The translations under genes were made by a program, and so were the position numbers. This document shows positions 59,445 through 64,000 of a stretch of 64,000 nucleotides of DNA, piece after piece; within the stretch, counting starts at the first letter, position 1, and every line of letters begins with the position of its first letter. The notes beneath the pieces are model-generated. The model had not been told where the DNA came from. It did not search any database and was given only the letters and a program-made list of their open reading frames with translations. Source of the stretch: Crambe crambe (Eukaryota; Porifera; Demospongiae; Poecilosclerida; Crambeidae); assembly GCA_963924555.1 (NCBI GenBank), contig OZ004592.1:5580001-5644000 (forward strand), read 5' to 3'.

Positions 59445-59737
59445 GATCTGCTTTTACTGAATTAAGGCAAAAAAAACAACAACAACAACTGGACAACAGA
59501 TAAGCTATACCTGGCTAGCTATATAAGACCTATATAACTTAGAGTCAATGCAGCAGAATGTCAAACGATCAATGATTGAAAGAAATTGAAAGTTTATTTT
59601 GATAACATAGTACGTGAATGTATGATAAGAAGGTTATGGTTTGATGTACTGAAAGTTAATTCTAAAATATGCAAAATTCAAAACTATAACATATACACTG
59701 AAAGTAAACAGATAGCATTTCAGCACAGATGAAACTG

Positions 59738-61387
59738 TCATGCTGACCAACTTGATGGTGATCCCACAGTAAATATATTTTCATTAACGTTCTGATTCCT
59801 CTTTCTCTTGCTATACCACTTCACGACCACACATGCCACCACTGTCATAACACCAGAGAGTAACGACACAGTCATGTAATACCACACCCCACACTCAACC
59901 TTAACTATCCGGAAAGGAAGTCGAATGCATGCAGCCACGATGACAGAAAAACCACTTAAGCAATATATTAAACCACTCACTAAACCTTTCATTGAATAGG
60001 GAGTCTGAGCACACACAAACTCTATAGTAGAAGTGGAAAGGAGGTAAACGCTGACTCCTCTAAATACTTCCGTCAACGCCAACCACTTGAAATTCACACT
60101 TAGGGTATTATGCGATTGTACATCTTTATATGTACTTACCAATAAGCATGTTACGTTGCTAGTAAGGGAATGATCCCTGGACATCACATAGTGACCGATC
60201 ACTTCGAACAACAGCAGGCTAACTTGGTATAAAAATTCCAGCACCATACCCACTAAAAATCTTCCACTGATACCAACCCTTGGCAAGCATTTCCAAAGTA
60301 CTGGAAAGATGATGATCTCAAATGTAGGTATAAGAACTACCATAATCAAAGAAGATACAGAAGTCACAATGGCTCGTTCTATACAATTTTTAGTAACATT
60401 TCGAGTAAAACAGGAGTTTCCGACAGGATAAAAGTTTTGATCCTGGTAGTGGTATATCATGTTGTTGCCAGTGTTCTGAACGATGATAGCCAATCCAACA
60501 AACGTACTACCTGCTAACAATATGACTAAGATTTTGAAGAACATTTTCACATCTTCTACCTGTTCTGAAGTGAAAGGTCCTCCGAAATTCAGCTTAGCAA
60601 AATCGATTCTAGAATGACACTTATCGTCCCAATAGTCAAGGGCACTTCTTCGGATGGGATATTTGTTTTGTATAGCAAATCGCGAAACTCTGAAAATCAA
60701 TTTGAGAGGATTGAATGAAACTGGTTCCTTGAGTAACCAGTGATTGAATAGCATATTAGCACCCAACGATAGAGTCAAGGCAGTAGGCAATAGAAGAGTA
60801 AACACAGTGATGTACTTGTCACAAACACACATATGAAGGAAAGTTACTACCAAGTCACATAAAAAGTAAAGCCAAATATACCAGCTGATGTACGATGAGA
60901 TTGCACTCGATGGTGCATCGATGAGTTGATCGATCCCAAATTGGATGGAGTTGGCCTGATAACCTCCAAGAGCTAGCACCCCAATTACTAAAAGAGACAA
61001 TATAATCACTCTAACAGCGTCATGTGGCAGAAAATCTTCAATCAGTCTAAGGACCATATAGAGAATTGTAGCAACCCACATGATAAACATTCCTAGACTC
61101 ATAACTTTAAACCTTCCAAAATAGACATCAGCTAACCATCCGGCTATGGGATAGGTTATTATAGATGCTCCAAAAACATAGTTAGCATAAAAATTATAGG
61201 ACTCATCGTATCTTAGTTTAAGAAAATAGCAGATGACTAGAAATACACTAAAGTTCCACAGCAGAGTGAGCAAAGCTCCCTTGTGATTGAATCTCCTTGG
61301 CTTATAAGAAAGCCTAAATACTTTGTAGAGGTATTTCTTAGAAGGTTCTCGTTCTTGACTAGAAGCAGTTGTTCCATACATCATCAT
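59738..61387 (-). CDS. POT/SLC15-like transporter 12 (subgroup III)
   Basis: Intronless, 549 aa, the only open member of subgroup III here. It begins MMMYGTTASSQERE. Motifs are 'PIAGWLADVYFGRFKVM', 'NSIQFGIDQLIDAPSSAI', 'KLNFGGPFTSEQVEDVKMFF' and 'EFVCAQTPYSMKGLVSG'. There are several N-glycosylation sites in the TM9-10 loop, and the tail is 'NVNENIFTVGSPSSWSA'. TM1 has 'NHKGALLTLLWNFSVFLVI', without ExxER. Confidence 0.85.
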   Translation of the reverse strand: MMMYGTTASSQEREPSKKYLYKVFRLSYKPRRFNHKGALLTLLWNFSVFLVICYFLKLRYDESYNFYANYVFGASIITYPIAGWLADVYFGRFKVMSLGMFIMWVATILYMVLRLIEDFLPHDAVRVIILSLLVIGVLALGGYQANSIQFGIDQLIDAPSSAISSYISWYIWLYFLCDLVVTFLHMCVCDKYITVFTLLLPTALTLSLGANMLFNHWLLKEPVSFNPLKLIFRVSRFAIQNKYPIRRSALDYWDDKCHSRIDFAKLNFGGPFTSEQVEDVKMFFKILVILLAGSTFVGLAIIVQNTGNNMIYHYQDQNFYPVGNSCFTRNVTKNCIERAIVTSVSSLIMVVLIPTFEIIIFPVLWKCLPRVGISGRFLVGMVLEFLYQVSLLLFEVIGHYVMSRDHSLTSNVTCLLVSTYKDVQSHNTLSVNFKWLALTEVFRGVSVYLLSTSTIEFVCAQTPYSMKGLVSGLIYCLSGFSVIVAACIRLPFRIVKVECGVWYYMTVSLLSGVMTVVACVVVKWYSKRKRNQNVNENIFTVGSPSSWSA

Positions 61388-62149
61388 TGTACACTATAAT
61401 ATGGAAAACGAGAAATGAGGCTTATACCCACTCTTGGGAAGCTCATATTCTACTTTCACGATGATGCTAGTATACAAACATACATGGATTAATGCTTAGC
61501 ATATTGTACACAGATGGTACTTGCATCATAACAGAGCCTTAGCTACAGTAAAATTACATCTGTCGTACAAGTTAGTTTGCTAAGTGCACGCATGCTCAGT
61601 GTACTCCACTACTAAAAAAACAACAACAACAAAAAAAAACATTTATTCAAATAAATGAAGATGATGTAGGGATGACTAGTTAATTGGTCAGAAAAGAGTT
61701 GGACAAGGGTTGAATGGATGAGATTATGCAAGGATGAAGTCAATGTGGGCACATACTGAGTTGTGCATGCACTGAGCACATGCCATTAGTATTATGATGA
61801 TTTGCACTAGTCTTTCAGCCTCCAAAATTCTCCTGTATGATAAGAAAGTCTTCAAATACTTTACAAATGTTGTCATCTTTTCTGGTAATGGCTTTTAGAC
61901 ATAAATACAATGCATAAGTTAACCCATTATACACAAAATGCATGATTGGAGCACCCAGATATAACAATTACTCCACTAAGAGTGTCATGTAAATATTTAT
62001 CATTTGGGGATAGTATGTACTTCAAGTTCTTGAAAAATATAAACACAACTGATTGAAAGTAAAACTACTGCTAATCATTGCCAGACAAAATAAACTTGGC
62101 AGATACAGTACGTGCACACATTATTATACTTAAATTAAGTAGGACAATG
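61388..62149. other. Intergenic, no gene seen
   Basis: There are 'aacaacaacaac' and poly-A runs near 61620 and a short 'gatgatgtagggatgac' block near 61650 that matches the inner part of the foldback family at 52.5 kb. No gene is supported. Confidence 0.5.
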
Positions 62150-63768
62150 TCAGTGTTGAATTCGTTGCGAAGTAGCCACGTGCTCATCATAAATGTTTTC
62201 ATCTCTCCTTCTCTTTTTGTACCACTTCACGATCCCACACACCACGACTGTCATGATAGCAGTAATCACCGACATGGCCAAGAAATACCAGACCCCACAT
62301 CCCAGCTTGAAACTCCTATCCACTAAATGTGCAAAAGGAAGCTTAAAAAATAATCGATATGCCAAAAATGCCATAAACACAACCACTGATTAGGCCTTTC
62401 ATGGAATAGGGACTCTGAGCACATAAGAACTCTATAGTGGTTGTGGCAAGGAAGTACCAGCTGACGCCCTGGAGCATTTGTGGTATAGCCAGCCACTTAA
62501 AATCGAAGACTAGTGTTCTATCCAACTCTACATCTTTGGTTGTACTCTTCAATAAACATGTTACAGTACGATTAGAGTCATCTCTTAGTGTTGTTTGGTG
62601 ACCTATAACCTCTAATACTAGCAGGCTCACTTGAAAGAAGAATTGCAGGACCATACCCAGAATGAACTTTTTAACGATACCAAGTCTTGATAAGCATTTC
62701 CAAAATAATGGATACACGATAATCTCGAATAGCGGTACAATTATTACCAGCATAGAAGAGGACAAAAAAACAAGAGCTCGCTCGAAACAGTCTTGTATAA
62801 TACTTGGAGTGTAGGAAGAGCAATATTTGTGCTATTATAGTTGTGGTCTTGAAAGTGGTATATCATAGCAGTGGCAGTCCCTCCATTAACTAAAACTAAT
62901 CCAATGAGAAAACACTTATCGCCATTATTGCCATAATTCAAAAGAATGTTTTTACATCTTCCACTTGTTCAGAAGTGAAGGGACCACCAAACTTCTTCTT
63001 AGCAAGGTCAATTCGGGAGTAACATTTATCATCCCAGTAGGCAAAGGCACTCCTGAGACGAGGGTATCTGTCCTTTAGAGCGTATCGGAGAACTTTAAAA
63101 ATCAAAATGAAGTCTTTTCTTTGATCAACCAATGGTTTAAAAAAATGTTACTGGACAGTGATAAAGTCAAGACGATAGGCAAAAGAAGGGAAGAAACTGC
63201 AGTGTACTCCTTACAAATGCACATTTGAGAAAGTATTACTACTGCTTTACTGAGATAGAACATCCATACATACCAACTGATATAAGAAGAGATATCATCT
63301 GATGATGCATCCACTAGTTGATCAAGTCCAAATTGGACAGCATTGGTTTGATATCCTCCAAGTAGTCCCAACAATCCAACTCCATATAAAAATCCTGTCA
63401 CTAATTTCCTAATTACACCATCACTTAATATGACCGACGTAATGACTGGCAGGAATACATGCAATAAACATGCCAAAACTCATGACTTTGTACCTTCGGA
63501 AGTAGATATCAGTTACCCATCCAGCTATGGGACAAGTTAGTGCAGCAGCTCCAAGCCAGTAATCAAAGAAAATACAATCATACTTTTTTTGAACATTGGA
63601 GTTAAGAAAATAGCAGATGACGAAGAGAGCAGAAAACCTCCATAATAAAGTGAGGAAAGCACCCTTGTTTTTGAATCTCCTTGGCTTGTAGGAAGGCCTT
63701 AAAATTGTATCCAGATACACATTGATGCCTGATACTTGCTCTTGATGAGAACCAACTGCTCCATACAT
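62150..63768 (-). pseudogene. POT/SLC15-like transporter 13 (subgroup III), multiply frameshifted
   Basis: The start is clear (MYGAVGSHQEQVSGINVY at 63768) and the family order is complete, but the frame changes about five times: near 63450, 63115, 62940, 62755 and 62370. Recognisable blocks include 'PIAGWVTDIYFRRYKVM', 'NAVQFGLDQLVDASSDDI', 'KKFGGPFTSEQVEDVKTFF' and 'EFLCAQSPYSMKGLISG'. Clear decay. Confidence 0.9.
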
Positions 63769-63824
63769 GGTTTGCTCAATCTAGCTGTAACTGCTAAGAA
63801 AATTCCAGTACCATAAAATATATA

Positions 63825-63920
63825 CAGGGTTTCATCTAAGGAGGGGGGCGCAGGGGAAGCTTCCCCTCCAAACAGCTCAACTTCCCCCCCAAACTGACCC
63901 AGCTTCCCCCCCAAGATATA
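63825..63920. repeat. C-rich direct repeat, likely element fragment
   Basis: 'cttccccccc aaactgacccagcttcccccccaag' type repeats with 'aggggaagcttcccctcc' palindromic centre. Unlike the surrounding AT-rich DNA. Possibly a fragment of a dispersed repeat. Confidence 0.5.
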
Positions 63921-64000
63921 GCCAAAAGAAAGAGTTTTAGGACAAAAAATACTTCTAAGTAGTACATTTTTAGGAACAAGCATTTGGCTTCACACTCTGT

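Overview
This is nuclear DNA of an invertebrate animal. The evidence is small GT..AG introns (about 50-500 bp), intronless tandem gene arrays, many microsatellites and short foldback elements, and animal or eukaryotic families: caveolin, a class C (GABA-B-like) receptor, a SEC23IP/DDHD-type phospholipase and exocyst Sec15. AT-rich intergenic DNA full of AGCTAGCT-type motifs and very tight gene spacing suggest a demosponge such as Amphimedon. That species call is inference, not proof.

Region 1 (1-23.8 kb) is on the + strand. It opens with the 3' end of an uncharacterised gene (about 600-1418), then an uncharacterised GNAT-like gene (1495-4313). A recent tandem segmental duplication of about 9 kb follows. 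Copy A runs from about 3.41 to 12.38 kb and copy B from about 12.39 to 22.3 kb. Each unit carries the 3' exons of the GNAT-like gene, an intact single-exon class C receptor (719 and 718 aa), and a SEC23IP-like phospholipase gene starting about 70 bp after the receptor. Copy B's phospholipase is intact: I resolved 18 exons giving an open frame of 1,019 aa. Copy A's is a pseudogene, with a frameshifted first exon, three separate 10-nt deletions, two nonsense codons and no DDHD exons. In copy B the GNAT-like 3' exons are a broken leftover. A third small relic of the phospholipase lies inverted at about 29.0 kb.

Region 2 (24.3-33.4 kb) holds a small secreted repeat protein built on SIPGYAE (24349-25110, +), then on the - strand two transporter genes flanking a three-exon caveolin gene (27288-28246), a 38-bp minisatellite and a large inverted repeat.

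Region 3 (33.4-38.2 kb, -) is most of an exocyst Sec15/EXOC6 gene in about 21 small exons. Its 5' exons are not visible before the next transporter gene.

Region 4 (38.8-63.8 kb, -) is a tandem array of intronless POT/SLC15-like transporters. With the two copies at 25-32 kb there are 13 in all. Ten are open, one has a single nonsense codon, and two are multiply broken. They keep POT landmarks but lack the proton-coupling ExxER motif of the first membrane helix. Six share a nearly invariant C-terminal tail (MFAINYYERY type). Foldback elements, minisatellites and one unrecognised + strand ORF fill the gaps. The window therefore shows active local gene birth and death in sensor (receptor) and transporter families.
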